Translations under genes and position numbers: made by a program
Part shown: positions 1 to 6,708 of the stretch, one piece after another
How the letters are laid out: the number at the start of each line of letters is the position of its first letter
Position numbering within the stretch: the stretch's first letter is position 1
Notes under the pieces: generated by a model
The model's database searches: none
Told to the model about the DNA's origin: nothing
Seen by the model: the letters and a program-made list of their open reading frames with translations, nothing else
Assembly: GCA_964483695.1 (NCBI GenBank)
Contig: CAZACZ010000090.1
Coordinates: forward strand, 1-10,238
Direction of reading: 5' to 3'
Length of the DNA: 10,238 nucleotides
Source: CAZACZ01 sp964483695
Lineage (GTDB): Bacteria > Deinococcota > Deinococci > Deinococcales > Trueperaceae

Positions 1-2
1 TC

Positions 3-92
3 GGTGGCGCCCCGCACCGGCCCGCCGGCGACACCACCCCAGAGGACGGTGACGCCTCCGCCGACGACGACCAGGGCGCCCTCGAGGCCTGA
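3..92 (+). CDS. C-terminal fragment of an upstream gene, function unknown
   Basis: The third reading frame is open from the left edge to TGA at 90-92 and gives a 29-residue tail rich in Gly, Ala, Asp, Glu and Pro, ending DDDQGALEA. Codons such as gac, gcc and gag with C or G in third position match the neighbouring genes, and an acidic, low-complexity tail is common at the end of bacterial proteins. The other forward frames give Arg/Pro-rich or quickly terminated translations. There is too little sequence to assign a family. A chance open frame of this length is possible in such GC-rich DNA. Confidence 0.5.
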   Translation, partial: GGAPHRPAGDTTPEDGDASADDDQGALEA

Positions 93-120
93 AGCGCGTG
101 CGCCCTACCTGACCCACGCA

Positions 121-161
121 CGGCGGCGGGCTGACGCGCCCTCCTGCTCGGACCGCCGCCG
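121..161. repeat. Inverted repeat after the upstream gene, possible terminator hairpin
   Basis: CGGCGGCGG at 121-129 is perfectly complementary to CCGCCGCCG at 153-161, giving a 9-bp all-G/C stem with a 23-nt loop. It lies about 30 bp after the stop of the leftmost gene and before the probable korA promoter, where a terminator would be expected. No T-run follows, so it is not a canonical intrinsic terminator. Inverted repeats of this composition also arise by chance in DNA of this GC content. Confidence 0.25.
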
Positions 162-208
162 GTGTCCCGAGCCGTCCACTACGGGACCAATTGCCCGTTC
201 CCAAGCGG

Positions 209-214
209 TACCAT
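209..214 (+). promoter_or_regulatory. Candidate -10 box (TACCAT) for the korAB operon
   Basis: TACCAT fits the TANNNT -10 pattern and lies 6 nt before an ATG at 221, the spacing expected for a leaderless or near-leaderless transcript. No convincing TTGACA-like -35 is present 16-18 bp upstream; TTGCCC at 191-196 is only 12 bp away. This is the best promoter candidate in the 227-bp gap before korA, but it rests on one six-base match. Confidence 0.35.
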
Positions 215-220
215 GCGTCC

Positions 221-322
221 ATGCGCAAGTCTCCGCCAGGAGGTGCGCCAATACGAGGCACGAGGCCGGGCCGTAGCGCCACGCTCGACGCGCTCCCCGA
301 ACCCTCGGCTGGAGGTGCGTGA
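221..322 (+). CDS. Possible 33-codon leader ORF overlapping the korA start
   Basis: ATG at 221 opens a 33-residue frame beginning MRKSPPGG and ending PSAGGA, rich in Gly, Pro, Arg and Ala. Its TGA (320-322) overlaps the GTG at 319 that opens the korA frame, as GTGA. The ATG sits 6 nt after the TACCAT box, so it would be at or near the 5' end of the transcript. A ribosome finishing this frame could re-initiate on korA, helped by GGAGGT at 311-316. There is no recognisable domain and no sequence evidence of conservation. It could be a regulatory leader peptide, a small protein or a chance frame. Confidence 0.3.
   Translation: MRKSPPGGAPIRGTRPGRSATLDALPEPSAGGA
311..316 (+). promoter_or_regulatory. 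Shine-Dalgarno GGAGGT before korA; start ambiguous
   Basis: GGAGGT is a six-base match to the anti-Shine-Dalgarno sequence. It ends only 2 nt before GTG 319 and 11 nt before the in-frame ATG 328, so neither start has ideal spacing. GTG 319 is favoured by the GTGA overlap with the preceding short frame; ATG 328 is favoured by codon type and by room for ribosome binding. The choice changes the product by three residues. Confidence 0.6.
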
Positions 323-2163
323 GCCGCATGGGTGTCACCGAACCGCTGAGCCGCCCGAGCGATGCGCGAGGCGTCGCCGCGATCGTGAACGACTTCTCGA
401 TCGCCGTCGCCACCGCCAACGGGACCGGGAGCCAGACCGCGAACCTCACGTTGCTGCGGTCGTTCTTCAAGATGGGCATCCCGGTTCACGGCAAGAACAT
501 CTTCCCGTCGAACATCCAGGGCCTGCCGACCTGGTACCACATCCGCGTCAGCCACCAGGGCTACATCGCGCGTCGGCCGTCCGAGCTGCTAGTGGCGTTC
601 AACGCCGCCACCATCGACGAGGACATCGCCAACTTGCCTACCGGCGGCGTCTGCATCTACAACGCCGACCTTCGCCTCAGCACCAGCCGCGACGACCTCG
701 TCTACTACCCGGTCCCGGTCAAGGAGCTGCTGGCCGACCACGAGGTGAAGGGCAAGATCAAGGAGTACATCGCCAACATGACGTACGTCGGCGTGGTGGC
801 GCACCTGCTGGGCGTCCCGCTCGACGTCGTCGAGGAGTCGCTCGGTCACCACTTCGGCCGGCGCGAGAAGCTGGTCGCCAGCAACTTCGGGGTGGTGCGC
901 ACCGCGCACGCCTGGGCTGCGGCGAACCTCGAGAAGCGCGACCCGTACCAGGTGGCGCCGATGAACGCCACCGACGGGCTCATCCTCATGACCGGCAACG
1001 AAGCCGGAGCGATCGGCGCCGTGTTCGGCGGCGCGAGCGTCGCGGCCTGGTACCCCATCACGCCGTCCACCAGCTTCATCGACGCGCTGCGCGAGCACCT
1101 GCCGCGCCTGCGCATGGGCCCCGACGGCAAGCCGACGTTCACCGTGGTGCAGGCCGAAGACGAACTCGCCGCCATCGGCATGGTGGTCGGCGCCGGCTGG
1201 GCGGGGGCGCGCGCCGTCACCGCCACCAGCGGCCCCGGCCTGTCGCTGATGTCCGAGTACCTCGGCCTGGCGTACTTCGCCGAGGTGCCCGCGGTGGTCT
1301 GGGACATCCAGCGTGTCGGCCCCAGCACCGGGTTGCCCACCCGCACCAGCCAGGGCGACGTGGCGTTCGCGTACCACATCGGCCACGGCGACTCCAAGCA
1401 CGTGGTGCTGTTCCCCTCCTCGATCGAGGAGTGCTTCGAGTTCGGGTACAAGGCGCACGACTTGGCTGACGTGCTGCAGACGCCCGTGATGGTGCTCTCC
1501 GACCTCGATCTCGGGATGAACAACTGGATGGGCGAACCGTTCGCCTACCCCGACGGCCCGATCCAGCGCGGCAAGATCCTCGACGCCGAGGAGGTGGCCG
1601 CGCGTGGCAGCTTCGCGCGCTACCAGGACGTCGACGGCGACGGCATCCCGTACCGCACCCTGCCCGGCAACGAGAACCCCATGTCGGCATGGTTCGGGCG
1701 CGGCACCGGTCACGACGAGTACGCTCGCTACTCCGAACGGCCGGAGCACTGGGAGCAGAACATGGCGCGCCTCGCGCGCAAGTTCGAGACCGCGCGCACC
1801 CTCGTCCCGGCCGCCGAGGTCGACGAGGTGCCGGGCAGCCGCCTGGCGATCGTCGCGTACGGCACCACGCGCTACGCCATCGAAGAGGCGCGCGACCAAC
1901 TCGCCGCGTTGGGCCACCCGACCAGCTTCCTGCGCGTGCGCGGGCTGCCGATCGGTGCCGACGTCAAGGCGTTCCTCGAGCGTCACGAACGCATCGTCGT
2001 CATCGAGATGAACCGCGACGCCCAGCTCACCTCGATCCTGCGCGACGACGTCCCGCACGCGGCGCCGAAGCTCACCGCCATCGCCTACCTCGACGGCATG
2101 CCGCTCACCGCCGAATGGGTACGGGAGCGCTTGCTCGCGCACCTGCCGAAGGAAGGGAACTGA
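319..2163 (+). CDS. korA: 2-oxoacid:acceptor oxidoreductase, alpha subunit (gamma-alpha fusion)
   Basis: This is the large subunit of a two-subunit 2-oxoacid oxidoreductase, which oxidatively decarboxylates a 2-oxoacid to an acyl-CoA and passes electrons to ferredoxin or a similar carrier. At 614 residues from GTG 319 (611 from ATG 328) it has the length of KorA-type gamma-alpha fusions. Roughly residues 30-200 form the gamma domain (NGTGSQTAN near the start). The alpha pyrimidine-binding domain follows, with the YPITP motif at 245-249, an EDELAAIGM segment carrying the expected conserved glutamate, TSGPGLSLMSE, and the signature GPSTGLPT. The C-terminal part corresponds to domain II. The TPP phosphate and iron-sulfur sites are in the adjacent beta subunit, 3 nt downstream. 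Substrate (2-oxoglutarate, pyruvate or a branched-chain oxoacid) cannot be decided from sequence; the symbol is by family resemblance. No delta (ferredoxin-like) subunit is encoded nearby. Confidence 0.93.
   Translation: MSRMGVTEPLSRPSDARGVAAIVNDFSIAVATANGTGSQTANLTLLRSFFKMGIPVHGKNIFPSNIQGLPTWYHIRVSHQGYIARRPSELLVAFNAATIDEDIANLPTGGVCIYNADLRLSTSRDDLVYYPVPVKELLADHEVKGKIKEYIANMTYVGVVAHLLGVPLDVVEESLGHHFGRREKLVASNFGVVRTAHAWAAANLEKRDPYQVAPMNATDGLILMTGNEAGAIGAVFGGASVAAWYPITPSTSFIDALREHLPRLRMGPDGKPTFTVVQAEDELAAIGMVVGAGWAGARAVTATSGPGLSLMSEYLGLAYFAEVPAVVWDIQRVGPSTGLPTRTSQGDVAFAYHIGHGDSKHVVLFPSSIEECFEFGYKAHDLADVLQTPVMVLSDLDLGMNNWMGEPFAYPDGPIQRGKILDAEEVAARGSFARYQDVDGDGIPYRTLPGNENPMSAWFGRGTGHDEYARYSERPEHWEQNMARLARKFETARTLVPAAEVDEVPGSRLAIVAYGTTRYAIEEARDQLAALGHPTSFLRVRGLPIGADVKAFLERHERIVVIEMNRDAQLTSILRDDVPHAAPKLTAIAYLDGMPLTAEWVRERLLAHLPKEGN
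2149..2157 (+). promoter_or_regulatory. Shine-Dalgarno of korB (AAGGAAGGG)
   Basis: The purine-rich run AAGGAAGGG lies inside the last codons of korA, 9 nt before the ATG at 2167. With only 3 nt between the korA stop (2161-2163) and the korB start, the two subunits are almost certainly made from one transcript in matched amounts. Confidence 0.7.
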
Positions 2164-2166
2164 ACC

Positions 2167-3204
2167 ATGGACCGCGCTTCGACCCTCAAGGTCAACGAGG
2201 TCGGTCTCTCCAAGTCCGACTACGCCGGCAGCCCCTCGACGCTGTGCAAAGGGTGTGGCCACAACTCCATCGCCAACCAGATCATCCAGGTGGCGTACGA
2301 ACTCAACATCCGCCCGCACGAGATCATCAAGCTCTCCGGGATCGGCTGCTCGAGCAAGTCGCCGGCCTACTTCCTGGGCCAGTCGCACGGCTTCAACAGC
2401 CTGCACGGCCGGATGCCGTCGCTCACGACCGGCGCCATGCAGGCCAACCACACCGTCCGCGCCCTCGGCGTCAGCGGTGACGGCGACACCGGGTCCATCG
2501 GCCTCGGGCAGTTCAAGCACCTGGTGCGGCGCAACGTGCGGATGGTCTACATCGTCGAGAACAACGGGGTGTACGGCCTGACCAAGGGGCAGTTCTCGGC
2601 CACCGCCGACTACCAGCAGGAACTCAAGTACGCCGGCACCAACGACTTCCCGCCGATCGACATCTGCGTCGAAGCGCTGGCCGCCGGCGCCGGGTTCGTC
2701 GCGCGTTCCTTCGCCGGGGACGCCAAGCAGGTGCGCGAACTGATCAAGGCTGCGCTGTCTTTCCGCGGCACCGCCGTCCTCGACATCGTCAGCCCGTGCG
2801 TGGCCTTCAACAACGAAGACGACTCGCGCAAGAGCTACGGCTACGGCCGCGAGCACCAGCGCGCGCTGCAGGAGATCGGCTTCTTCCCGGCGCAGGCCGA
2901 GATCACCGTCGAGGAGTACGGCCAAGGCGAGACGACGGTGGTCGAGCTGCACGACGGCTCCCACCTCACCCTGCGTAAGCTCGAGGCCGACTACGACGCC
3001 AGCGATCGCATCCAGGCGATGTCGCGTCTGCAACGGGCCGAGGACGCCGGCGAGGTGCTCACCGGCCTGGTCTACTACGACGACAGCCGGCCCTCGCTGG
3101 CCGAGGTCAGCCACCTGCCCGAGACACCGCTCGCGCTGCTGCCGCTCGAGCAGTTGCGGCCGTCGGCCGACGCGCTGCGCGACCTGATGAAGGGGTACGC
3201 CTGA
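2167..3204 (+). CDS. korB: 2-oxoacid:acceptor oxidoreductase, beta subunit (TPP and [4Fe-4S])
   Basis: This is the catalytic partner of KorA, 345 residues. It carries the CxGC motif (Cys27 and Cys30 in LCKGCGHN), Cys61 in GIGCSS and Cys211 in SPCVAFNN, the four positions expected to hold the single [4Fe-4S] cluster in two-subunit 2-oxoacid oxidoreductases. The TPP/Mg motif starts with GDGD at 104-107 and ends with NN at 132-133, followed by GVYGLTKGQ. All key residues are present, so the enzyme should be active. The C-terminal ~60 residues (SDRIQAMSRLQRAEDAGEVL onward) match the usual KorB tail. ATG 2167 has a good Shine-Dalgarno sequence. The TGA (3202-3204) overlaps the apparent CTG start of the next gene. 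The complex is expected in the cytoplasm. Physiological substrate is not determined. Confidence 0.94.
   Translation: MDRASTLKVNEVGLSKSDYAGSPSTLCKGCGHNSIANQIIQVAYELNIRPHEIIKLSGIGCSSKSPAYFLGQSHGFNSLHGRMPSLTTGAMQANHTVRALGVSGDGDTGSIGLGQFKHLVRRNVRMVYIVENNGVYGLTKGQFSATADYQQELKYAGTNDFPPIDICVEALAAGAGFVARSFAGDAKQVRELIKAALSFRGTAVLDIVSPCVAFNNEDDSRKSYGYGREHQRALQEIGFFPAQAEITVEEYGQGETTVVELHDGSHLTLRKLEADYDASDRIQAMSRLQRAEDAGEVLTGLVYYDDSRPSLAEVSHLPETPLALLPLEQLRPSADALRDLMKGYA
3190..3195 (+). promoter_or_regulatory. Shine-Dalgarno AAGGGG supporting a CTG start at 3201
   Basis: AAGGGG within the last korB codons ends 5 nt before CTG 3201, an ideal spacing. No ATG, GTG or TTG lies in frame between here and GTG 3273, so this site points to CTG 3201 as the glycosyltransferase start. 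Confidence 0.5.
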
Positions 3205-4376
3205 GCCTCCCCGACGAGCCACCGCTGCGCATCGGGCTGGTCACCGAGACGTTCCTGCCGAAGGTCGATGGGGTGGTCACGCGGTTGGTGGCCACCCTCG
3301 CCGCGCTCGAACGCCTGGGGCACGAGGTGCTGGTGCTGGCAACGCCGCGCGCTCCCGAGCGGGTGCACGGGCAGCGCGTGGTGGCGGCGCCCGGCATGCC
3401 GTTCCCGTGGTACCCCGAGCATCGCGTGGCGCTGCCGTCGCAAGGCCTGGCGCGCGAGCTCGATCGCTTCGCGCCCGACGTGGTGCACGTGGTGAACCCG
3501 ATCTTCTTCGGAAGTTGGGGCGCGGTGCTGGCCAGACGACTCGACCTTCCCCTGCTGGCCAGCTTCCATACCGATCCCAAGGTGGTCCAGGACCTGAAGC
3601 TCGGCTGGGTTCGGCGCCCGCTCGAGGTGCTCGACCGTGAGGTGCACAACCTCGCGCACGTCAACCTCTGCACCAGCCCACAGATGGTGGCGTTGGCCGG
3701 GCGGTTGGGCATCCGGCGCGTGCGCCTGTGGCCCAAGGCCGTCGATGCGGAGCGGTTCCGCCCGCAAGCGGCGAGCGCCGAGATGCGCGCACTGCTCAGC
3801 GACGGGCACCCCGACGCGCCGCTGGTGGTCTACGCCGGCCGGGTGTCGTTCGAGAAGCGCGTCGACGTGCTCGCCGAGGCGGTGGGGCTGCTCGACCCGG
3901 GAACGCGTGTCGCGGTCGTCGGGGACGGCCCCGCGCTGCCGTGGCTGAAGGAGCGCCTGGCGGGCGCGCCGGTGGTGTTCCCGGGCTTCCTAGATGGCGA
4001 GCGCTTGGCGGCGGCCTACGCCACCGGCGACGTGTTCGCCTTCCCGTCCGATTCGGAGACGCTGGGCTTCGCCGCTATCGAGGCGATGGCGTCGGGCGTG
4101 GCGGTGGTGGCGGCCGACGCCGGCGGAATCCCGCACATCGTGCACCACGAGAAGAACGGCCTGCTGGTGGCGCCGGGCGACGCGGTGGCGCTCGCCGACG
4201 CCATCCGGCGGCTCACGCGCGACGACGACCTGCGGCGCGCCCTGGCGGCGGCCGGTCGCCGCGAGGCGGAGCGGTGGTCGTGGGACGCCGCCACCACCGA
4301 CCTGGTGAGGCGGTACCGACAGGCGCGACGCGTGCACGGGATGGCGCGCGCTCGGAAGCGCCGCGCCGCTGCGTAG
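3201..4376 (+). CDS. Family 4 glycosyltransferase (SQD2/mannosyltransferase-like), probable CTG start
   Basis: This is a GT-B fold, GT4-family retaining glycosyltransferase that moves a sugar from a nucleotide donor to a lipid or glycan acceptor at the inner face of the membrane. The N-terminal Rossmann strand and loop (IGLVTETFLPKVDGV) are encoded at 3231-3275, upstream of the first standard start (GTG 3273), so the real start must be earlier. CTG 3201, overlapping the korB stop as CTGA with AAGGGG 5 nt upstream, fits and gives 391 residues; CTG 3225 is an alternative. The donor half has VVYAGRVSFEKRVDVL, VVGDGP and the E-x7-E motif SETLGFAAIE (Glu286 and Glu294 from CTG 3201), then AMASGVAVVAADAGGIPHIV as in SQD2-like enzymes. 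The product is unknown; membrane glycolipid synthesis is an inference. The Arg/Ala-rich C-terminus ends at a TAG lying inside the first 19-bp repeat unit. Confidence 0.88.
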   Translation: MSLPDEPPLRIGLVTETFLPKVDGVVTRLVATLAALERLGHEVLVLATPRAPERVHGQRVVAAPGMPFPWYPEHRVALPSQGLARELDRFAPDVVHVVNPIFFGSWGAVLARRLDLPLLASFHTDPKVVQDLKLGWVRRPLEVLDREVHNLAHVNLCTSPQMVALAGRLGIRRVRLWPKAVDAERFRPQAASAEMRALLSDGHPDAPLVVYAGRVSFEKRVDVLAEAVGLLDPGTRVAVVGDGPALPWLKERLAGAPVVFPGFLDGERLAAAYATGDVFAFPSDSETLGFAAIEAMASGVAVVAADAGGIPHIVHHEKNGLLVAPGDAVALADAIRRLTRDDDLRRALAAAGRREAERWSWDAATTDLVRRYRQARRVHGMARARKRRAAA

Positions 4377-4492
4377 CCGGGTCGCCGGCGCGTAGTCGTT
4401 GCGCCGCTGCGTAGGTGGGGCGCCGGCGCCCAGTCGCCGCGCCGACGCGCTGTCGCTGCGCCGCCGCGCCGACGCGCTGTCGCTGCGCCGCC
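4371..4492. repeat. Degenerate 19-bp tandem repeat, about six units
   Basis: Consecutive 19-bp units begin at 4371, 4390, 4409, 4428 and 4447, then after an 8-bp interruption at 4474. Examples are GCGTAGTCGTTGCGCCGCT (4390-4408) and GCGCTGTCGCTGCGCCGCC (4447-4465 and, identical, 4474-4492). The first three units share GCGTAG; the last three have GCCCAG or GCGCTG. The first unit contains the glycosyltransferase stop codon (TAG 4374-4376). The array fills nearly all of the gap between two convergent genes. It has the look of a minisatellite (VNTR) grown by slippage. Confidence 0.8.
4418..4431. terminator. 14-bp perfect palindrome in the convergent gap, possible terminator element
   Basis: GGGCGCCGGCGCCC is a perfect 14-bp palindrome between the convergent glycosyltransferase and ClC genes, where transcription must end from both sides. 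It could fold as a short GC hairpin in either transcript, but no T-run flanks it on either strand. It spans the join of two 19-bp repeat units, so it may only reflect repeat composition. Confidence 0.2.
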
Positions 4493-4494
4493 GC
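4435..4494. repeat. 27-bp perfect tandem duplication within the array
   Basis: Positions 4441-4467 and 4468-4494 are identical over 27 bp, and the identity extends 6 bp to the left (4435-4440 equals 4462-4467). The period of 27 is one 19-bp unit plus the 8-bp partial unit GCGCCGAC, so this is a recent duplication superimposed on the older 19-bp array. Confidence 0.85.
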
Positions 4495-4508
4495 GTTCGG
4501 TACCCCCC

Positions 4509-6674
4509 CTAGCCGGCGGCGCGCTGGAACAACGCTCGGAACGTCGCCGAGAACCCCACCGCCACGCTCGCCACGACGGTGTCGCCCGGCTCGAGGGTGG
4601 TGTCGCCGTGGGGGAAGAGCGTGCGGTTGCCGCGGCGGATCGCCACCACGATGCTCTGGGGCGGCAGGCGCGCGTCACGCAGCGTGTGGTGCGCCAACGG
4701 CGAGGTGCGCAGCACGCGTACCTCGACGATCTCCTGACCGGTGAGGTCGCGCAGCCGCAGCTCCTCCGACGCCTGGTCCCGGACCCGCTCGCGCTGCAGC
4801 GCCTTGTAGTAGGCGCGCGCCAGATCGGCCTGGCGGACGAAGCCGATGGCGACGTCGGGACGACCTTCCTCGACCACCGGCATGCGGCCGATGGCGTAGC
4901 TCGCCATGCGCTCGAGCACCGCTCCGGCGGTCTCGTCGGCGCCGGCGGTCTTCACGTCGTGGGTGGCGATGGCCGTGAGCGGCGTGGTGCCCGGCAACCC
5001 CGCCGTGCGCGCCCGCTCGAGGTCCGATAGGGTCACGATGCCCGCGACCTTGCCGGGTTCCGCGCGCGGACTGACCAGGAACCCGTGGTGATGGCTCGAG
5101 GTGGCCCGCTCGGTGAGGTCGGCCAGGGTCTGCTCGGCGAACGCCTGCGGCACCTCGTCCATCACCTCGCGCACGCGCACCGTCTGCAGCAGGTCGATCT
5201 CGCGCAGGCGGAACAGCGTCTGGCCGCGCCGCGACAACATCACGTGGTAGATCGACTCCTGGTGGAAGACGTCGCTCACCAGCGTCGAGATGACCGCCGA
5301 CAGCAACAGCGGCAGGATCAGGTCGTAGCTACCCGACAGCTCGAACACCATCACGATGCTGCTCATGGGCGCGTGCGTGACGCCGGACAGCACCGCCGCC
5401 ATGCCTACCAGGGCGAACGCACCCGGGTTCTGCACCAGCGTCGGGAACGCTTGCTGCATGCCCTGGCCGAAGGCGGCGCCGACGGCGGAACCGATGAACA
5501 GCACCGGCGCGAAGATGCCGCCAGCCCCCCACGAGCCGAACGAGGCACCGCTGGCCACCAACTTGGCGGCCAACCACAGCAGCAGCATGCCGATGGGGGC
5601 CGCGCCGCCCTGCAGCAGCTGACCGATCGTCTCGTAGCCGCGTCCGAGCACAGGCGGCACCGCGAGCGCCAACAAGCCCACCACCAGCCCGCCGACGGCG
5701 GGACGCAGCAGCGGTGGCAAGCGCAGGCGGTTGAACAGGTTCTCCGACCCGACGAAGCTTCGCGTGAACAGCACCGACGCTACCGCCGCCACGAGACCGA
5801 GCAGCAGGTAGAGCGGCAGCTCGAGCGGCGAGGTCAGGCCGTAGTCGGGCACCGGGAAGGCGGGCGCGTCGCCGAGGATGCTGCGCGACACCGCCGTGGC
5901 GGTGACGGCGCCGATGACGATGGAGGAGAAGAAGCGGGCCTGGAACTCGCCCAGGATCACCTCGACGGCGAACAGCACGCCGGCGATGGGGGTGTTGAAG
6001 GTCGCGGCGATGCCGCCGGCAGCAGCTACCGCCACCAAGGTTCGCCTGCGCTCGTCGTTCAGCCGCAGCGCCTGCGCCAGGATCGACGACACCGACGCGC
6101 TGAGCTGCACCAGCGGACCCTCGGTGCCGAGCGACGCGCCGGTGCCGATCGAGAGCACGCTGGCCAACGGGCGCCAGAACGCCAACCGACGCGGCACCCT
6201 GCCACCCAGGTTCGAGACTGCGTACATCACCGCCGGAATGCCGGAGCCGCGCGTGTCGGGCGCCCAGCGCACCACGATGGGTGCCACCAGCAGACCGCCC
6301 AGGGCCGGCGTCAGGACCAGCGTGAGCGGGCCGAGGTACGGCCCCAACAGCGTCGGCAGCGCCCGCAGGTGCTGGTCGGTCATGCGCACCGCGATGTCGA
6401 ACGCCACCGCAGCCAGCCCAGCCAGCGCGCCCACCAGCGAGGCGGTGACGATCGCCGACAACGCCTCGCCCGATCGCGCGCCGGGCAAGCGCCGCGCCGT
6501 GGCGCGCGCCAGCCGAGCGCGCCAGCCGCGGCGTTCCACCGACTGGCGGTGCCGAAGCTCGTCGCCGGGAGGCGACGACGTGGCCGGCCCGGGAATCCCG
6601 TCGGGGCGCGCGGCCCGCTCGCGGCCACCGGGGTCGCGCGGGGGAGGCGTGTTGGGGTCGTGCCCGGGCGGCAT
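4509..6674 (-). CDS. ClC-family chloride channel/transporter with CBS pair and TrkA-C domain
   Basis: This is an inner-membrane chloride protein of the ClC family, 721 residues from ATG 6674. A Pro/Arg-rich cytosolic N-terminus (~60 residues) precedes the membrane domain (about 65-490). The selectivity and gating motifs are GSGIP (143-147), GTEGP (183-187, gating Glu185, equal to E148 of E. coli ClC), GIFAP (386-390) and the central Tyr450 in GSYDLILP. At the internal proton-glutamate position (E203 in E. coli ClC) the sequence FAVEV has Val239, as in channel-type ClCs. Two CBS domains follow (about 500-558 with REVMDE, and 575-635), probably sensing adenine nucleotides, then a TrkA-C/RCK-C domain (about 645-718, from EIVEVRVL). 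ATG 6674 is chosen because GAGGAAGG lies 6 nt upstream; GTG 6728 and ATG 6713 are longer in-frame options without such a site. It converges on the glycosyltransferase and diverges from the MFS gene. Confidence 0.92.
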   Translation of the reverse strand: MPPGHDPNTPPPRDPGGRERAARPDGIPGPATSSPPGDELRHRQSVERRGWRARLARATARRLPGARSGEALSAIVTASLVGALAGLAAVAFDIAVRMTDQHLRALPTLLGPYLGPLTLVLTPALGGLLVAPIVVRWAPDTRGSGIPAVMYAVSNLGGRVPRRLAFWRPLASVLSIGTGASLGTEGPLVQLSASVSSILAQALRLNDERRRTLVAVAAAGGIAATFNTPIAGVLFAVEVILGEFQARFFSSIVIGAVTATAVSRSILGDAPAFPVPDYGLTSPLELPLYLLLGLVAAVASVLFTRSFVGSENLFNRLRLPPLLRPAVGGLVVGLLALAVPPVLGRGYETIGQLLQGGAAPIGMLLLWLAAKLVASGASFGSWGAGGIFAPVLFIGSAVGAAFGQGMQQAFPTLVQNPGAFALVGMAAVLSGVTHAPMSSIVMVFELSGSYDLILPLLLSAVISTLVSDVFHQESIYHVMLSRRGQTLFRLREIDLLQTVRVREVMDEVPQAFAEQTLADLTERATSSHHHGFLVSPRAEPGKVAGIVTLSDLERARTAGLPGTTPLTAIATHDVKTAGADETAGAVLERMASYAIGRMPVVEEGRPDVAIGFVRQADLARAYYKALQRERVRDQASEELRLRDLTGQEIVEVRVLRTSPLAHHTLRDARLPPQSIVVAIRRGNRTLFPHGDTTLEPGDTVVASVAVGFSATFRALFQRAAG

Positions 6675-6680
6675 GCGGAT

Positions 6681-6688
6681 CCTTCCTC
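6681..6688 (-). promoter_or_regulatory. Shine-Dalgarno deciding the ClC start (GAGGAAGG)
   Basis: Read on the minus strand, GAGGAAGG is followed by ATCCGC and then ATG 6674, a spacing of 6 nt. Neither GTG 6728 nor ATG 6713 has a comparable site. The shorter start removes an 18-residue Arg/Gly-rich extension. Confidence 0.7.
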
Positions 6689-6707
6689 GGCGCCGAGCGC
6701 CGGCGCC
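6689..6707 (-). other. Inverted repeat next to the ClC ribosome-binding site
   Basis: GGCGCC at 6689-6694 and GGCGCC at 6702-6707 can pair across a 7-nt loop, immediately upstream of the ClC Shine-Dalgarno sequence. If transcription starts upstream of it, this hairpin would sit in the leader and might affect ribosome access. Short GC hairpins are common at this base composition, so this is only a candidate. Confidence 0.2.
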
Positions 6708-6708
6708 C

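Noticed and set aside
191..214. Sigma-70 promoter pair TTGCCC and TACCAT
   Set aside because: The spacer is only 12 bp, too short for a normal -35/-10 pair, so only the -10 element is reported.
162..1469. 435-codon plus-strand frame overlapping korA
   Set aside because: It is an Arg/Pro-rich frame-shifted reading of korA with no domain; the korA frame carries all the conserved motifs.
589..3222. 877-codon open frame on the minus strand opposite korAB
   Set aside because: Its translation is Val/Arg/Gly/His-rich with no recognisable domain, and it lies opposite two genes with complete family motifs. Long antisense frames are expected in GC-rich DNA with G/C third positions.
4371..4494. CRISPR array
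   Set aside because: The repeats are contiguous 19-bp units with no unique spacers between them and no cas genes nearby.
4415..4744. 109-codon plus-strand frame starting in the tandem repeat
   Set aside because: It translates repeat DNA and then the antisense of the ClC C-terminus into Arg/Ala/Cys-rich sequence without similarity to a known family.
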